The notes beneath the pieces are model-generated. The model did not search any database. It was not told where the DNA came from and saw only the letters and a program-made list of their open reading frames with translations. This document shows positions 44,458-54,726 of a stretch of 64,000 nucleotides of DNA, in pieces; position 1 is the stretch's first letter; each line of letters opens with the position of its first letter. This stretch comes from Variovorax sp. J22P240 (GTDB lineage Bacteria; Pseudomonadota; Gammaproteobacteria; Burkholderiales; Burkholderiaceae_C). The stretch spans positions 186,001 to 250,000 of the forward strand of contig NZ_JASZYR010000004.1 of assembly GCF_030316855.1 (NCBI RefSeq). The letters are read 5' to 3'. The position numbers and the translations under genes are program-made.

Positions 44458-45303
44458 TCAGCCCAGCTCGAATGTGGTGATGCCGTAGATGCGGTTCAAC
44501 TCGCAATCGGGCGGGGTGCCGTGGTACATGCGCGCGGTTTCGAAGACGGCGCGCATGCCCATCTTTTTCGCTAGCGCCATGGCGTCTGGATTGGACTGCG
44601 GAACGTCGAGGTAGATGGAGTCGCCCGCAGGTACGCTGGCGCTCAGGGCGGCGTAGAGGGCTTGGGCGACCGGGAGGTCTTCCGCCACGAGAGGACCGAT
44701 CTTGTGGCCTTCGCGGCATCGGCGGATCAATCCCCATCCTTCCAGTCGTCCCTGGCGCCGCCATGCGAGGCCTGTCGCATCGGGCATCGTGGTCCAGCTG
44801 CGCAGGAAGGCGTCTCGCGGCGCGGGAAACACGCGGAGGTCGTCGGCGCACAGCGAGGCAAAGTCGATCGCGCCGAGCGGAACGATCTCACGGGCCGAAG
44901 CCATCTCCGAGCCCTGCGCTACCCCGGCGTAGCGGACGTTGTTCCAGGCCAACTCGAAGCCGCTGCGGCGGTAGTTGTCCTGTTGGGCGGGTACGCCGTC
45001 GAGCCCGATGACATGACCCGACAAGCGGGCCATGCCTTCGCGCCAGAGGGTGATGCCGATGCCTTCTCCGCGCAACGCCGGCGCGACGATGTAGAGCCCG
45101 ACGAAGCCGAAGCGCCCCGCATACGAAACGGCGCTGATGCAGCCCAGCGGCTCGCCCTTGCGCTCAGCGACCAGAAAGCCGTCGGGGTCGGCCGCATGGA
45201 AGCACTCGGCATCGTGCAGTCCCGGGTTCCAACCTTCGTGTGCCGCTAGGTCGATGACCCAGGGCATCTCGTCGCGGCGCAGGGTGCGGATCGTGAAGTC
45301 CAT
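44458..45303 (-). CDS. GNAT-family N-acetyltransferase with C-terminal GNAT-like domain
   Basis: The 281-residue protein has an N-terminal GNAT domain (RTLRRDEMPWVIDLAAHEGW; the acetyl-CoA loop in RGEGIGITL) and a C-terminal domain of the Acetyltransf_18 type, as in YitH-like proteins. The acceptor is unknown. ATG 45303 is used, since the longer frame would overlap the slyX start region. It diverges from slyX with a 46-bp gap. Confidence 0.88.
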   Translation of the reverse strand: MDFTIRTLRRDEMPWVIDLAAHEGWNPGLHDAECFHAADPDGFLVAERKGEPLGCISAVSYAGRFGFVGLYIVAPALRGEGIGITLWREGMARLSGHVIGLDGVPAQQDNYRRSGFELAWNNVRYAGVAQGSEMASAREIVPLGAIDFASLCADDLRVFPAPRDAFLRSWTTMPDATGLAWRRQGRLEGWGLIRRCREGHKIGPLVAEDLPVAQALYAALSASVPAGDSIYLDVPQSNPDAMALAKKMGMRAVFETARMYHGTPPDCELNRIYGITTFELG

Positions 45304-45349
45304 GCGCGGCATTCTCACTCCCGGTGCGGGATTCCTGTCCAATAGCGGG

Positions 45350-45568
45350 ATGGAAAATCCGCACGACGTCGAAGGCCGCCTGAACGATCTGGAAATCAAG
45401 GCCAGCTTCACCGAAGACCTGCTGGACCAGCTGAACATGACTATCTACAGGCAACAGCAGCAGATCGACAGCCTCGTTCTTCAGGTCATTCAACTGCGCC
45501 AGCAGAGCCCGGACGCAAGCACCGGCGGCCCGCGCAATCTGCGCGACGAGTTGCCGCCACACTACTGA
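45350..45568 (+). CDS. slyX: SlyX family protein
   Basis: This 72-residue protein is mostly one acidic coiled coil (ENPHDVEGRLNDLEIKASF; YRQQQQIDSLVLQVIQLRQQ) with a C-terminal DELPPHY. Length and pattern match SlyX, a small conserved protein of unclear role. The start ATG 45350 is clear. Confidence 0.88.
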   Translation: MENPHDVEGRLNDLEIKASFTEDLLDQLNMTIYRQQQQIDSLVLQVIQLRQQSPDASTGGPRNLRDELPPHY

Positions 45569-45596
45569 TCGTGGTGCGGGCTGCGCGCCGGCCGAA

Positions 45597-45630
45597 ATTG
45601 TGATGTAGCACCAAAGTGTGATGACACAAT
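45597..45630. promoter_or_regulatory. ATTGTG/CACAAT inverted repeat upstream of the DUF4399 gene
   Basis: ATTGTG (45597-45602) and CACAAT (45625-45630) form a perfect 6-bp dyad. TGTGATG occurs twice inside it with an 18-bp period (45599 and 45617). It lies 24 bp before ATG 45655, in an operator position. Confidence 0.45.
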
Positions 45631-45654
45631 CCCCTGACATTTGGAGGAGTGGAC

Positions 45655-46488
45655 ATGAGATTTGGTGTACGTCACGGAATGTGGGCGGGATGGAGGTTGG
45701 CCGTTGCAGGAATCTTTCTGCTGGGGCATGGGGCTTTCGCGCAAGTGCCTCAGGGCGTGGAGGGCGCTGAACTCGTCTCGCATCCATGGGTGGTGCCGCC
45801 GCCCAGCTGGTCGCCGGACGCCTATTTCACCAACCTGAAGGATGGCATGACGCTCGAATCGCCGTTCGTCGCGCGCTTCGGGCTCTCGTTGCGCGGAATC
45901 GTCCCGGCGGGCAAGACGGCGGGCAAGGCCGGCCACCACCACCTGCTGATCGACCAGCCGCTGCCGCTCGATTTCTCGAAGCCGCTGCCCTTCACCGAGC
46001 ACTACATCCACTTCGGCAAGGGCCAGATGGAAACCGTGGTCGACCTGCCGCCGGGTACCTACACCATGCGCCTGGTGCTGGCCGACCAGGGGCACATCCC
46101 GTACTTCGTCTACAGCAAGCCGCTCAAGTTCACGGTCAGCAAGCAGAACAAGGGCATCTCGCCAGCCAGCGTGCTGGGCCCGCCGCGCATCGAGGTCCTC
46201 AACCCCGTGGATCGCACGACAGTGCAGTTGCCGTTGCGGGTGCAGTTGCATGCCAGCGGCTACAACTTGTCGCACGCGGGGCCCAAGGTTCCGGACACCG
46301 GGCACTTCCGTCTCATCCTGGAACGTGCGGGCCAGAAGCCCGAGATCATCGAACTCGATGGCGGGCAGACCGAGCTGTGGCTCAACCCCCCGAAGGGCGA
46401 CTACAGCGCGCGCCTCGATCTGGTGAGCAATACGGCCCCCGGGGCCGTCACTGCGCGAGCCAAGCCGGTCTCGTTCAGCGTGCGTTGA
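45655..46488 (+). CDS. DUF4399 domain-containing exported protein
   Basis: This 277-residue exported protein has a signal peptide (RLAVAGIFLLGHGAFAQ) and a DUF4399 region with KAGHHHLLID and a PGTYTMRLVLADQGHIPY stretch. A C-terminal repeat of the same fold (HFRLILERAGQKPE) follows. DUF4399 proteins are periplasmic with unknown function. ATG 45655 is preceded by GGAGGAG; a GTG two codons earlier overlaps that site. Confidence 0.88.
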   Translation: MRFGVRHGMWAGWRLAVAGIFLLGHGAFAQVPQGVEGAELVSHPWVVPPPSWSPDAYFTNLKDGMTLESPFVARFGLSLRGIVPAGKTAGKAGHHHLLIDQPLPLDFSKPLPFTEHYIHFGKGQMETVVDLPPGTYTMRLVLADQGHIPYFVYSKPLKFTVSKQNKGISPASVLGPPRIEVLNPVDRTTVQLPLRVQLHASGYNLSHAGPKVPDTGHFRLILERAGQKPEIIELDGGQTELWLNPPKGDYSARLDLVSNTAPGAVTARAKPVSFSVR

Positions 46489-47281
46489 TGTCGGCGCGGG
46501 CGTCGAGCACCGCGGCCGCGACTTCCGCAAATCCGGCGCCGCGCTCGGCCTGCGCGACATAGCGCGGCAGATGCGACAGCGCGAACTCGAATCGGCGGAC
46601 ATTCGCCACGCCGATGCTGTGTTCGAAATGCTCGAACATCAAGGCGTCGTTGGTCGAATCGCCTACGTAGGCCCAGCGCGGCATCTCGTCGTCCAGCTGT
46701 CGGCCCCAGAGTTCACCGACGATCCAACGGGCGCCGGCGAGCTTGTTGTGATCGCCGTACCAGCCGTTGACGTGGATGCTGCTGACGGTGGCGTGCATGC
46801 CCTCGCTCCTCATGAGCGCGACGACCGCGGCGATCTGCACGTCGTCCAAGAGCGTGAACTCGCTGTGGTCGATCGCGATATCGCACTCGCGGCCTGCCGA
46901 GTCGGTGGCGCGTCGCGCGCCAGGGATTTCGCGCTCGACGCGGTCCAACACCCGCTGCATGCGCGCGAAGTTGCGCGCTCGCGTCGCTGCGTCCTGCTGG
47001 TAGCGCTTTTCGAGCCGACCCGTCGCGGAGGGAACGAGCGCGACCGCGCCGTTCTCGGCGACGATCGCATCGAGAGGCCACACGCTGGCGAAAGGCACGC
47101 TCCAGCCCACGGGGCGGCCGGTGATCGCGACACTGTGGAGGCCGGTCGCCTTGATGTCGCCCAGCGCCTTCAATGCATCAGGCGTGATGGCGCCGTCCGT
47201 CGTGAGCGTGTCGTCGATATCGGTAAAGACGCCGACCAGTTCACGGCGCGCCTCGAGCGGCCATCGCGTCAGCGGCAGCAT
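46475..47281 (-). CDS. HAD-IIB phosphatase
   Basis: This 268-residue HAD hydrolase has the catalytic TDIDDTLT motif, the ITGRPVGW loop and a C-terminal YVGDSTNDALMF. The HAD-IIB cap pattern resembles sucrose-phosphate or mannosyl-3-phosphoglycerate phosphatases. It overlaps the prfC stop by 1 nt (TGATG) and follows it in the transcript, though a functional link to RF3 is not obvious. The frame extends upstream within prfC but ATG 47281 is the natural start. Confidence 0.88.
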   Translation of the reverse strand: MLPLTRWPLEARRELVGVFTDIDDTLTTDGAITPDALKALGDIKATGLHSVAITGRPVGWSVPFASVWPLDAIVAENGAVALVPSATGRLEKRYQQDAATRARNFARMQRVLDRVEREIPGARRATDSAGRECDIAIDHSEFTLLDDVQIAAVVALMRSEGMHATVSSIHVNGWYGDHNKLAGARWIVGELWGRQLDDEMPRWAYVGDSTNDALMFEHFEHSIGVANVRRFEFALSHLPRYVAQAERGAGFAEVAAAVLDARADINAR

Positions 47282-48909
47282 CAGCCTGCCGGGTGAAGTG
47301 CCAGACCCGCATGCTCGCGCAGCGGATGGAAATGAATCTTCGGGAAGCGTTCCTGCGCCAGCCGCACGTCGTAGGGCGAGGTGCACAGGTAGGCCAGGGT
47401 CTCGGCCGCATCGCGCGCCATGCGGGCGGGGTAGGCGTCCGTGAAGGCGCGCAGTTCGGCCGGCGTGTCAGCGGTGATCCAGCGCGCGCCGGTGTACTGG
47501 CAGCCTTCGAGCCGGACGTCGGCGTCGTACTCGGTCTTCAGACGATGCTGCACGACTTCGAACTGCAGTTGGCCGACCGCGCCGAGGAGCATCGGCCCGC
47601 CGACCTCGGGCCGGAACACCTGGATCGCGCCTTCCTCTCCAAGCTGTGCGAGGCCTTGCTGCAGTTGCTTGGTGCGCAATGGGTTCTTCAGGATCACCGT
47701 CATGAACAGTTCCGGCGCGAAGAAGGGCAGGCCGGTGAACTGCAGCGACGCGCCGTCGGTGATGGTGTCGCCCAACTGCACGCCGCCGTGCGTCGTGAAG
47801 CCGACGATGTCGCCCGCGTAGGCCTCCTCGACCGCTTCGCGCCGCTGGCTCATGAAGGTCACGACGCTGGTCGGACGCAACTCCTTGGCGGTGCGCTGCA
47901 CCTTGAGCTTCATGCCTGGCGTGTAGCGGCCGGAGGCCATGCGCACGAAGGCGATTCGGTCGCGGTGGTTGGCGTCCATGTTGGCCTGTACCTTGAACAC
48001 CACGCCGGCGAAGTCCTTGTCCTCGGGCTGGATCTCCTTGACCACCGGCTGCCGGTTGACCAGCGTGGTGCTGACGCGCGGCTGTGGTTGGGGCGCCAGG
48101 TCGACCAGCGCGTCGAGCACTTCCATCACGCCGAAGTTGTTGACCCCGGAACCGAAGAAGACCGGCGTCTGCTTGCCGGCGAGGAATGCCTCGCGGTCCC
48201 ACGTGGGGGATGCGCCCGTGGCAAGTTCCATGCTCTCCATCGCGGTATCGAATTCGCGGCCGAAGCGCTTCTGCAGCGTCTCGCGGTCGGTAAGCGGGAT
48301 GGCTTCGAAGTCCTGCGGCAGACGCTCGCTGCCCGACTCGAACACCGTCATCGCCTGGGTGCGCAGGTTCACGATGCCGCCGAAGGACTTGCCCTGGCCC
48401 ACGGGCCAGGTCATCGGCACGCAGGGCATGCCCAGCTCGCGCTCGATCTCGTCGAGCAGTTCGAGCGGCTCGCGCACTTCGCGGTCCATTTTGTTGACGA
48501 AGGTGATGATCGGCGTGTCGCGCTGGCGGCAGACCTCGATCAGGCGGCGCGTCTGCGCTTCGACACCGTTGGCGGCGTCGATCACCATGAGCGCCGAATC
48601 GACCGCGGTGAGCACGCGGTAGGTGTCTTCAGAGAAGTCCTTGTGGCCGGGCGTGTCGAGCAGGTTGATGACGTGGTCGCGGTAGGCCATCTGCATCACC
48701 GACGAGGCGACCGAGATGCCGCGCTGCTTTTCGATTTCCATCCAGTCGGAAGTCGCATGGCGAGAGGCCTTGCGCGCCTTGACCGAACCGGCGATCTGGA
48801 TCGCACCTGAGAACAGCAGCAGTTTTTCCGTCAGCGTGGTTTTACCGGCGTCAGGGTGGGAAATGATCGCGAAGGTGCGGCGGCGGCGGGTTTCGGAGGC
48901 GAATGTCAT
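47281..48909 (-). CDS. prfC: Peptide chain release factor 3
   Basis: This 542-residue GTPase promotes recycling of RF1/RF2 from the ribosome after termination. G-domain motifs are [23 protein letters not shown] and NKMD. Length and C-terminal domains match RF3. It is translationally coupled to the HAD gene downstream. Confidence 0.95.
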   Translation of the reverse strand: MTFASETRRRRTFAIISHPDAGKTTLTEKLLLFSGAIQIAGSVKARKASRHATSDWMEIEKQRGISVASSVMQMAYRDHVINLLDTPGHKDFSEDTYRVLTAVDSALMVIDAANGVEAQTRRLIEVCRQRDTPIITFVNKMDREVREPLELLDEIERELGMPCVPMTWPVGQGKSFGGIVNLRTQAMTVFESGSERLPQDFEAIPLTDRETLQKRFGREFDTAMESMELATGASPTWDREAFLAGKQTPVFFGSGVNNFGVMEVLDALVDLAPQPQPRVSTTLVNRQPVVKEIQPEDKDFAGVVFKVQANMDANHRDRIAFVRMASGRYTPGMKLKVQRTAKELRPTSVVTFMSQRREAVEEAYAGDIVGFTTHGGVQLGDTITDGASLQFTGLPFFAPELFMTVILKNPLRTKQLQQGLAQLGEEGAIQVFRPEVGGPMLLGAVGQLQFEVVQHRLKTEYDADVRLEGCQYTGARWITADTPAELRAFTDAYPARMARDAAETLAYLCTSPYDVRLAQERFPKIHFHPLREHAGLALHPAG

Positions 48910-49012
48910 GGGGGTGAACGCGGTGCGCGCTCACGGGCGCGGGCTGCTGGAGGCAAAGCCCACGATTTTACCGTTTTGGCCCCTCTTGGGTCGTCCAGGG
49001 CGACCCTCGTGC

Positions 49013-49663
49013 TCACATGGGCGGGGTGAATCCGTTGCGGCCCACCAGGAGGCTCGAAGCGGTGGGCTGGCCGTCTTTCATCTGCGCGGTAACGACGACC
49101 TTCGCGCCCGGGACCACCAGCGCCGACTGGTCGTCCTTGCCGGGCTTGAAAGTGACGATCGGCGTGCCGCGCGGAACGATCACGGTCTTTTCGCCGTCCT
49201 TGTACTTCAGCACCAGCTTCTGGCCGCCCGGCACCGCGGCCGGCGCCGCCGACAGTTTGGAGACGGTGGCGTTGGTCATCGTGCCGTTGGGCATGTAGTC
49301 CCAGGGTCGAAAACCTTCGCCGGTGCCTCGCATGGATTCGGGAAACACCAGGACTTCGACCGCGCGCTGCGTGCCGTCGGGCTGCGGCATCGAGCCTGCG
49401 CCGACGAAGCTGTTGGGCTTGATGGCCGCCGCAGTCACCGGGAGCACCTCGATGACGCGCATGTCGGCGGGGCGCACCATGGTCACGACTTCCCCGCTGC
49501 GGTCCTTGACGGTCAGCGATTTCGCATCGACGTGCACGATGACACCGCGCACACGCACGTTCTGGGCGGCGGCCGGAGCGGCCGGGGTCTGCGCCGGGAC
49601 CGCCATCGGCAGTACCGCCGAAGCGATCACGAACGATGTGGCAAGGACTCTGGCTTTGAACAT
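49013..49663 (-). CDS. Exported protein of unknown function
   Basis: This 216-residue exported protein has a signal peptide ([20 protein letters not shown]) and a beta-rich region with [18 protein letters not shown], which resembles small OB-fold (DUF5666-like) domains. ATG 49663 is chosen since the frame to 49750 runs through the ahcY promoter region. It diverges from ahcY. Function is not known. Confidence 0.75.
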   Translation of the reverse strand: MFKARVLATSFVIASAVLPMAVPAQTPAAPAAAQNVRVRGVIVHVDAKSLTVKDRSGEVVTMVRPADMRVIEVLPVTAAAIKPNSFVGAGSMPQPDGTQRAVEVLVFPESMRGTGEGFRPWDYMPNGTMTNATVSKLSAAPAAVPGGQKLVLKYKDGEKTVIVPRGTPIVTFKPGKDDQSALVVPGAKVVVTAQMKDGQPTASSLLVGRNGFTPPM

Positions 49664-49730
49664 GTTGTAACGCCGTGGTGGTTGGGTCTGGGGTGGGCGT
49701 TGCAGTCTAGGCCGATCGAAACAATGCTGC

Positions 49731-49760
49731 TGGCGACGGCTCCGCCGCACGCGCTAAAAT
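49731..49760 (+). promoter_or_regulatory. ahcY promoter (-35/-10)
   Basis: A TAAAAT -10 box lies at 49755-49760, with a weak TGGCGA -35 at 49731-49736 and an 18-bp spacer. The predicted start near 49767 is 2 bp before the first base of the SAH riboswitch, as expected for an aptamer at the 5' end of the mRNA. Confidence 0.6.
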
Positions 49761-49768
49761 GCCCCGTT

Positions 49769-49848
49769 CCGAGGAGCGTTGCAGCGCCGACAGGCGTGAG
49801 GCTCGGACCACCATCGCAACCACGCTCACCCGCTGTTCTCGCGGTGAG
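49769..49848 (+). ncRNA. S-adenosylhomocysteine (SAH) riboswitch
   Basis: The aptamer shows P1 CCGAG (49769-49773) with CTCGG (49802-49806), a hairpin GCGCC/GGCGT inside, and a pseudoknot GAGCG (49774-49778) with CGCTC (49823-49827), matching the SAH riboswitch consensus. It activates ahcY-family genes when SAH accumulates. A second hairpin, CTCACCCGC with GCGGTGAG (49825-49833 with 49841-49848), shares the pseudoknot partner bases and may form the expression platform. Confidence 0.92.
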
Positions 49849-49897
49849 TCCTTTCCCCGAACGCAGTGGCATCTTTCAAACTTGCTTTGGAGCCAAC

Positions 49898-51334
<1,437 letters not shown>

Positions 51335-51352
51335 TGGCGCGGGCGTAGCGTT

Positions 51353-52150
51353 TTGCGCGCCGATCAATTGCTTGTCGAACGCGGCCTCGCTGCGTCGCGC
51401 TCGCAAGCCGTCCGGCTGATTGCCGGCGGCTTGCGATGGCGCGACGGAGCGAACTGGCGTGTGGTCAGCAAGAATCGCGACGAGGTGCCGGAGGCGGCCG
51501 AGCTCGAACTGCTCGATGCCGCCGAGGCGCGCTATGTCTCGCGCGGCGGGCTCAAGCTCGAAGGTGCACTGGCCGCGACCGGGGTCGACCCGCGGGGGCG
51601 GCGATGCCTCGACGTGGGCCAGTCGACGGGCGGCTTTACCGACTGCCTGCTGCAGCAAGGGGCCGGGCACGTGGTCGGCGTTGACGTGGGCCACGGGCAG
51701 TTGCATTCGCGCGTGCGCGACGATGCGCGCGTGACCGCCGTCGAAGGCGTCAATGCCCGCACGCTGAGTGCCGATGCCTGGGCAGACCCGTCGCCGGACG
51801 ATTCGGATTTCGGGTTGATCGTGGGCGACCTCTCGTTCATCTCGCTAACGTTGGTGCTGCCGGCGCTGGTGCCTTTGCTGGCGCCGGGCGGCGACCTGCT
51901 GATGCTGGTCAAGCCGCAGTTCGAGTTGCAGCCCGGGCAGGTCGGCAAGGGTGGCATCGTCCGTGACCCCGCGCTGTATGAGGTCGTCGAGCAACGGCTG
52001 CGCGACGCCTGCGAGGCGCTCGGCCTGCATGTGCAGAGCTGGCTCGACAGCCCGATCGCGGGTGGCGATGGCAACCGCGAGTTCTTCATTCATGCCGTTC
52101 ATGCCAACGGCGAACCAGGAGCCGGCCGTGCGCCTTCCGCTCAGCTTTGA
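51353..52150 (+). CDS. tlyA: TlyA-family rRNA 2'-O-methyltransferase
   Basis: This 265-residue protein has an N-terminal S4 RNA-binding domain (MRADQLLVERGLAASRSQAV, started by TTG 51353) and an FtsJ-type methyltransferase domain with DVGQSTGGFTDCLLQQG. TlyA 2'-O-methylates cytidines in ribosomal RNA using SAM and releases SAH. It sits 18 bp behind ahcY, so it shares the SAH-responsive transcript. It overlaps metF by 23 bp. Confidence 0.9.
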   Translation: MRADQLLVERGLAASRSQAVRLIAGGLRWRDGANWRVVSKNRDEVPEAAELELLDAAEARYVSRGGLKLEGALAATGVDPRGRRCLDVGQSTGGFTDCLLQQGAGHVVGVDVGHGQLHSRVRDDARVTAVEGVNARTLSADAWADPSPDDSDFGLIVGDLSFISLTLVLPALVPLLAPGGDLLMLVKPQFELQPGQVGKGGIVRDPALYEVVEQRLRDACEALGLHVQSWLDSPIAGGDGNREFFIHAVHANGEPGAGRAPSAQL

Positions 52151-52961
52151 ATTCTTTCCGCCCAAGACGCCAGAAGGCGCAACCAAGCTGCGTGCCGTGC
52201 GGCAGCAGCTCTATGCGCAGGCCCCCGAGTTCTGTTCGGTGACCTACGGCGCGGGCGGCTCGACGCACGACGGTACCTTCGGCACCGTCCGCGAGATCCT
52301 GGAGGAAGGTGTCGCCGCCGCCAGCCACTTCTCGTGCATCGGCGCGACAAGGGCGACCGTGCGCGAGCAACTCGCCGAACTGAAGGCGATGGGCGTCGAC
52401 CGTCTCGTCGCGTTGCGGGGCGACTTGCCCAGCGGCTATGGCATTGGTGGCGAATTCCTCTACGCGAGCGATCTCGTCGCCTTCATCCGAGAAGAGACCG
52501 GACGCGATTTCCATATCGAGGTGGCCTGCTATCCCGAAGTGCATCCGCAAGCCCGATCTCCCGAGGCCGACCTGCAGGCCTTCGCGGCCAAGGTGCATGC
52601 CGGTGCCGATTCGGCCATCACGCAGTATTTCTTCAGCCCGGAGGCCTACTTCCGCTTCGTCGACGAGGCGCGCGCCATGGGCCTCGGCACGCCAATCGTG
52701 CCGGGCATCATGCCGATCACCAGCTCGACCCAGCTGATGCGCTTCTCGGACGCCTGCGGCGCCGAAATCCCGCGCTGGATTCGCCTGCGGCTGCAGAACT
52801 TTGGCGATGACACTGCGTCGATCAGGGCGTTCGGTCTCGATGTGGTCACCGACCTTTGCGAACGCCTGAGTGCCGGTGGTGCACCGGCGCTTCACTTCTA
52901 CACGATGAACCAGTCGGTGGCTACGCTCGGCGTGCTGCAGCGGCTCGGCTGGGGTGCATGA
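52128..52961 (+). CDS. metF: 5,10-methylenetetrahydrofolate reductase
   Basis: MetF supplies 5-methyl-THF for methionine synthesis from homocysteine. The 277-residue FAD enzyme opens with LPLSFEFFPPKTPEG and has the VTYGAGGST and RGDLPSGYG motifs. A GTG at 52128 preceded by AGGAG is preferred; an upstream ATG at 52101 lacks a ribosome-binding site. With ahcY it forms the methionine cycle under SAH control. Confidence 0.94.
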   Translation: MRLPLSFEFFPPKTPEGATKLRAVRQQLYAQAPEFCSVTYGAGGSTHDGTFGTVREILEEGVAAASHFSCIGATRATVREQLAELKAMGVDRLVALRGDLPSGYGIGGEFLYASDLVAFIREETGRDFHIEVACYPEVHPQARSPEADLQAFAAKVHAGADSAITQYFFSPEAYFRFVDEARAMGLGTPIVPGIMPITSSTQLMRFSDACGAEIPRWIRLRLQNFGDDTASIRAFGLDVVTDLCERLSAGGAPALHFYTMNQSVATLGVLQRLGWGA

Positions 52962-53626
52962 GTTTGGGTAGGCGTGTCGCCGGCAGCTTGCCTGCGCTCG
53001 TCGCGGCGGTATGGCTGACAGCGTGTACCACGGCGCCCTCGACGGGCGATGACGACGGAATGGCTCAGATCAGGCTGCGCCCCCTGGTCAAGCAACTGGC
53101 CGTCCCGCCCGGCGCGCCGCCGCGCTCCCAAGTGCCCTCCGTGCGCTATGACCTCGCGGTCTCCGGCGCAGGCGAGGCGCCAGACGACGGCGTGCCGGGC
53201 GACGAGGGCCCGCGTGAGATCTTCGAGCGTGGCGGTGCTTCCTGGTACGGCATCCAGTTTCATCAACGCAAGACCGCAAGCGGCGAGCGTTTCGACATGA
53301 CGGAATTCACTGCCGCCCACAAGACGCTGCCGTTCAATACGCGCGTATGCGTTCGCAGCCTCGTGAACGGGCGGGAAGTACTGGTTCGCATCAACGACCG
53401 CGGCCCCTACACGTCGGGTCGCATCATCGACCTGAGCCGCGCCGCCGCCGAGTCGATCGGCCTCCTGGGGCTCGGGATCAAGCAGGTGGCACTGCATATC
53501 GTGGACAAGGAGACGGACCGCTGCGGCGGTACGGTGGTCGGCGTGGCCGACGTGCCGGCGGCGCCGGCAGAGCCCGCACCCCAAGCCAAATCCGTGCGCA
53601 AGGTCGCACCCCGCACGCGGAAGTGA
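52958..53626 (+). CDS. rlpA: RlpA-family lytic transglycosylase lipoprotein
   Basis: This 222-residue lipoprotein (lipobox LTAC near residue 25) has the double-psi beta-barrel of RlpA with ASWYGIQFHQRKTASGERF, NGREVLVRINDRGPY and GRIIDLSRAAAESIGL. RlpA cleaves denuded glycan strands at the septum. It lacks the C-terminal SPOR domain found in many homologues and ends in a basic RKVAPRTRK tail instead. It overlaps metF by 4 bp (ATGA). Confidence 0.88.
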   Translation: MSLGRRVAGSLPALVAAVWLTACTTAPSTGDDDGMAQIRLRPLVKQLAVPPGAPPRSQVPSVRYDLAVSGAGEAPDDGVPGDEGPREIFERGGASWYGIQFHQRKTASGERFDMTEFTAAHKTLPFNTRVCVRSLVNGREVLVRINDRGPYTSGRIIDLSRAAAESIGLLGLGIKQVALHIVDKETDRCGGTVVGVADVPAAPAEPAPQAKSVRKVAPRTRK

Positions 53627-53634
53627 CGTTGCCC

Positions 53635-54588
53635 TTATCCGCCGCTGTCCAGGGAAAAGGCAGCGTTGCGGTCTTGGCCGAGAAGGTCGGCCATTTGCGG
53701 CAGGGCGGCCGCCAGCAGCGGCTTGAGCGTGTAGGGCGGATTGATCAGGAACATGCCGCTGGCGGGCAGGCCGGGACGGTGCGTGGCACCTGTCGCATCG
53801 GTGGTGATCTTGCTGGACTTGACTGTCAGGGTGGCATGCAGCCACGGCTTGCCGGCTTTCGTGGCCATTGTCTTGAGGCGGCGCGGCAGGTCGTGCGCCT
53901 CGGGGCGCGGAATGATCGGGTACCACACGGCATAGGTGCCGGTCGCAAAACGCTTGAGCGCCTCGGCGACGAAATCCAGCACGCGGCCGTAGTCGCTCTT
54001 GATCTCGTAGCTCGGGTCGCACAGCACCAGGGCACGGCGTGACGGCGGCGGCAGGAACTTGGTGGCGCTGCCGAAGCCGTCGTCGCGCAGTACGCTGATC
54101 TGGCGCCCGGCTTCGAGTTGCGCGATGTTCGCGTCGAGCGTGCGCGCATCGGTCGGGTGCAGCTCGAACAGCTTGAGCTTGTCGTGATCGCGCAGCAGGT
54201 GGTGAGTGATGAAGGGCGAACCCGGATAGATTCGCGCGCCGCCCTTCGGATTGAAGTCGCGGATCACCTCGAGGTAGCGCGAGAGGGCGTCGGAAAGAGG
54301 CGCGGGTGGCTTTTCGGCCGTCTTTTTTGCCGATCCCTTGGCGGGGCTGGCCGCTTCGCCCGCGGCGGGCTTGGGATCGGAAAGCAGGCGCAGCACCCCA
54401 TCTGCCGCCTCGCCGCTGGTGCCGGCGTAGTCGCCGTCGAGCCGGTAGAGACCGGCACCTGCGTGGGTGTCGACCACCGTCAGGGCGGCGTCTTTTTCGA
54501 GCAGGTGGTCGAGCGTGGCAATCAACACCGTGTGCTTGAGCACGTCGGCGTGGTTGCCGGCGTGGAAGGCGTGGCGGTAGCTGAACAT
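53635..54588 (-). CDS. rlmJ: 23S rRNA (adenine2030-N6)-methyltransferase
   Basis: RlmJ methylates A2030 of 23S rRNA. The 317-residue protein has the family N-terminus MFSYRHAFHAGNHADVLKH, THAGAG and the catalytic motif DPSYE (Asp191; DPPYE in E. coli). It carries a low-complexity Pro/Ala/Lys insertion (about 71-98) absent from the E. coli enzyme, which explains the extra length. ATG 54588 gives the expected start. Confidence 0.9.
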   Translation of the reverse strand: MFSYRHAFHAGNHADVLKHTVLIATLDHLLEKDAALTVVDTHAGAGLYRLDGDYAGTSGEAADGVLRLLSDPKPAAGEAASPAKGSAKKTAEKPPAPLSDALSRYLEVIRDFNPKGGARIYPGSPFITHHLLRDHDKLKLFELHPTDARTLDANIAQLEAGRQISVLRDDGFGSATKFLPPPSRRALVLCDPSYEIKSDYGRVLDFVAEALKRFATGTYAVWYPIIPRPEAHDLPRRLKTMATKAGKPWLHATLTVKSSKITTDATGATHRPGLPASGMFLINPPYTLKPLLAAALPQMADLLGQDRNAAFSLDSGG

Positions 54589-54629
54589 GACCCCGATGGT
54601 AACCGCCGGCCCCCGGAAACGGAGCCGAA

Positions 54630-54659
54630 TTGCCTCTTGAGGACGATTCTTCGTATAAT
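54630..54659 (+). promoter_or_regulatory. rplM promoter
   Basis: TTGCCT (54630-54635) and a perfect TATAAT (54654-54659) with an 18-bp spacer form a clear sigma70-type promoter, with the expected start near 54666 at the head of the rplM leader. Confidence 0.7.
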
Positions 54660-54690
54660 CGAGGGCTTCGCAGCGCTTTTGTGGCCCCGC

Positions 54691-54726
54691 GGCGAAGGAA
54701 TGAAACCCACCTAAGAGATTCCCGCC
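54691..54726 (+). other. Structured rplM leader hairpin (L13 autoregulation candidate)
   Basis: GGCG (54691-54694) pairs with CGCC (54723-54726) and GGAAT (54697-54701) with ATTCC (54718-54722), with an AA bulge and a 16-nt loop. A second weaker hairpin follows (54758-54780). Together they fill the 125-nt leader before ATG 54794, as expected for a ribosomal-protein autoregulatory leader. Confidence 0.45.

Noticed and set aside
48716..49897. N-terminal extension of the ahcY frame back to 48716
   Set aside because: It would translate through the promoter and riboswitch and overlap two minus-strand genes. ATG 49898 gives the normal AhcY length.
54700..54714. Four-codon reading frame MKPT before rplM
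   Set aside because: The AAGGA stretch directly abuts the ATG, leaving no ribosome spacing, and the bases are part of the leader hairpin.
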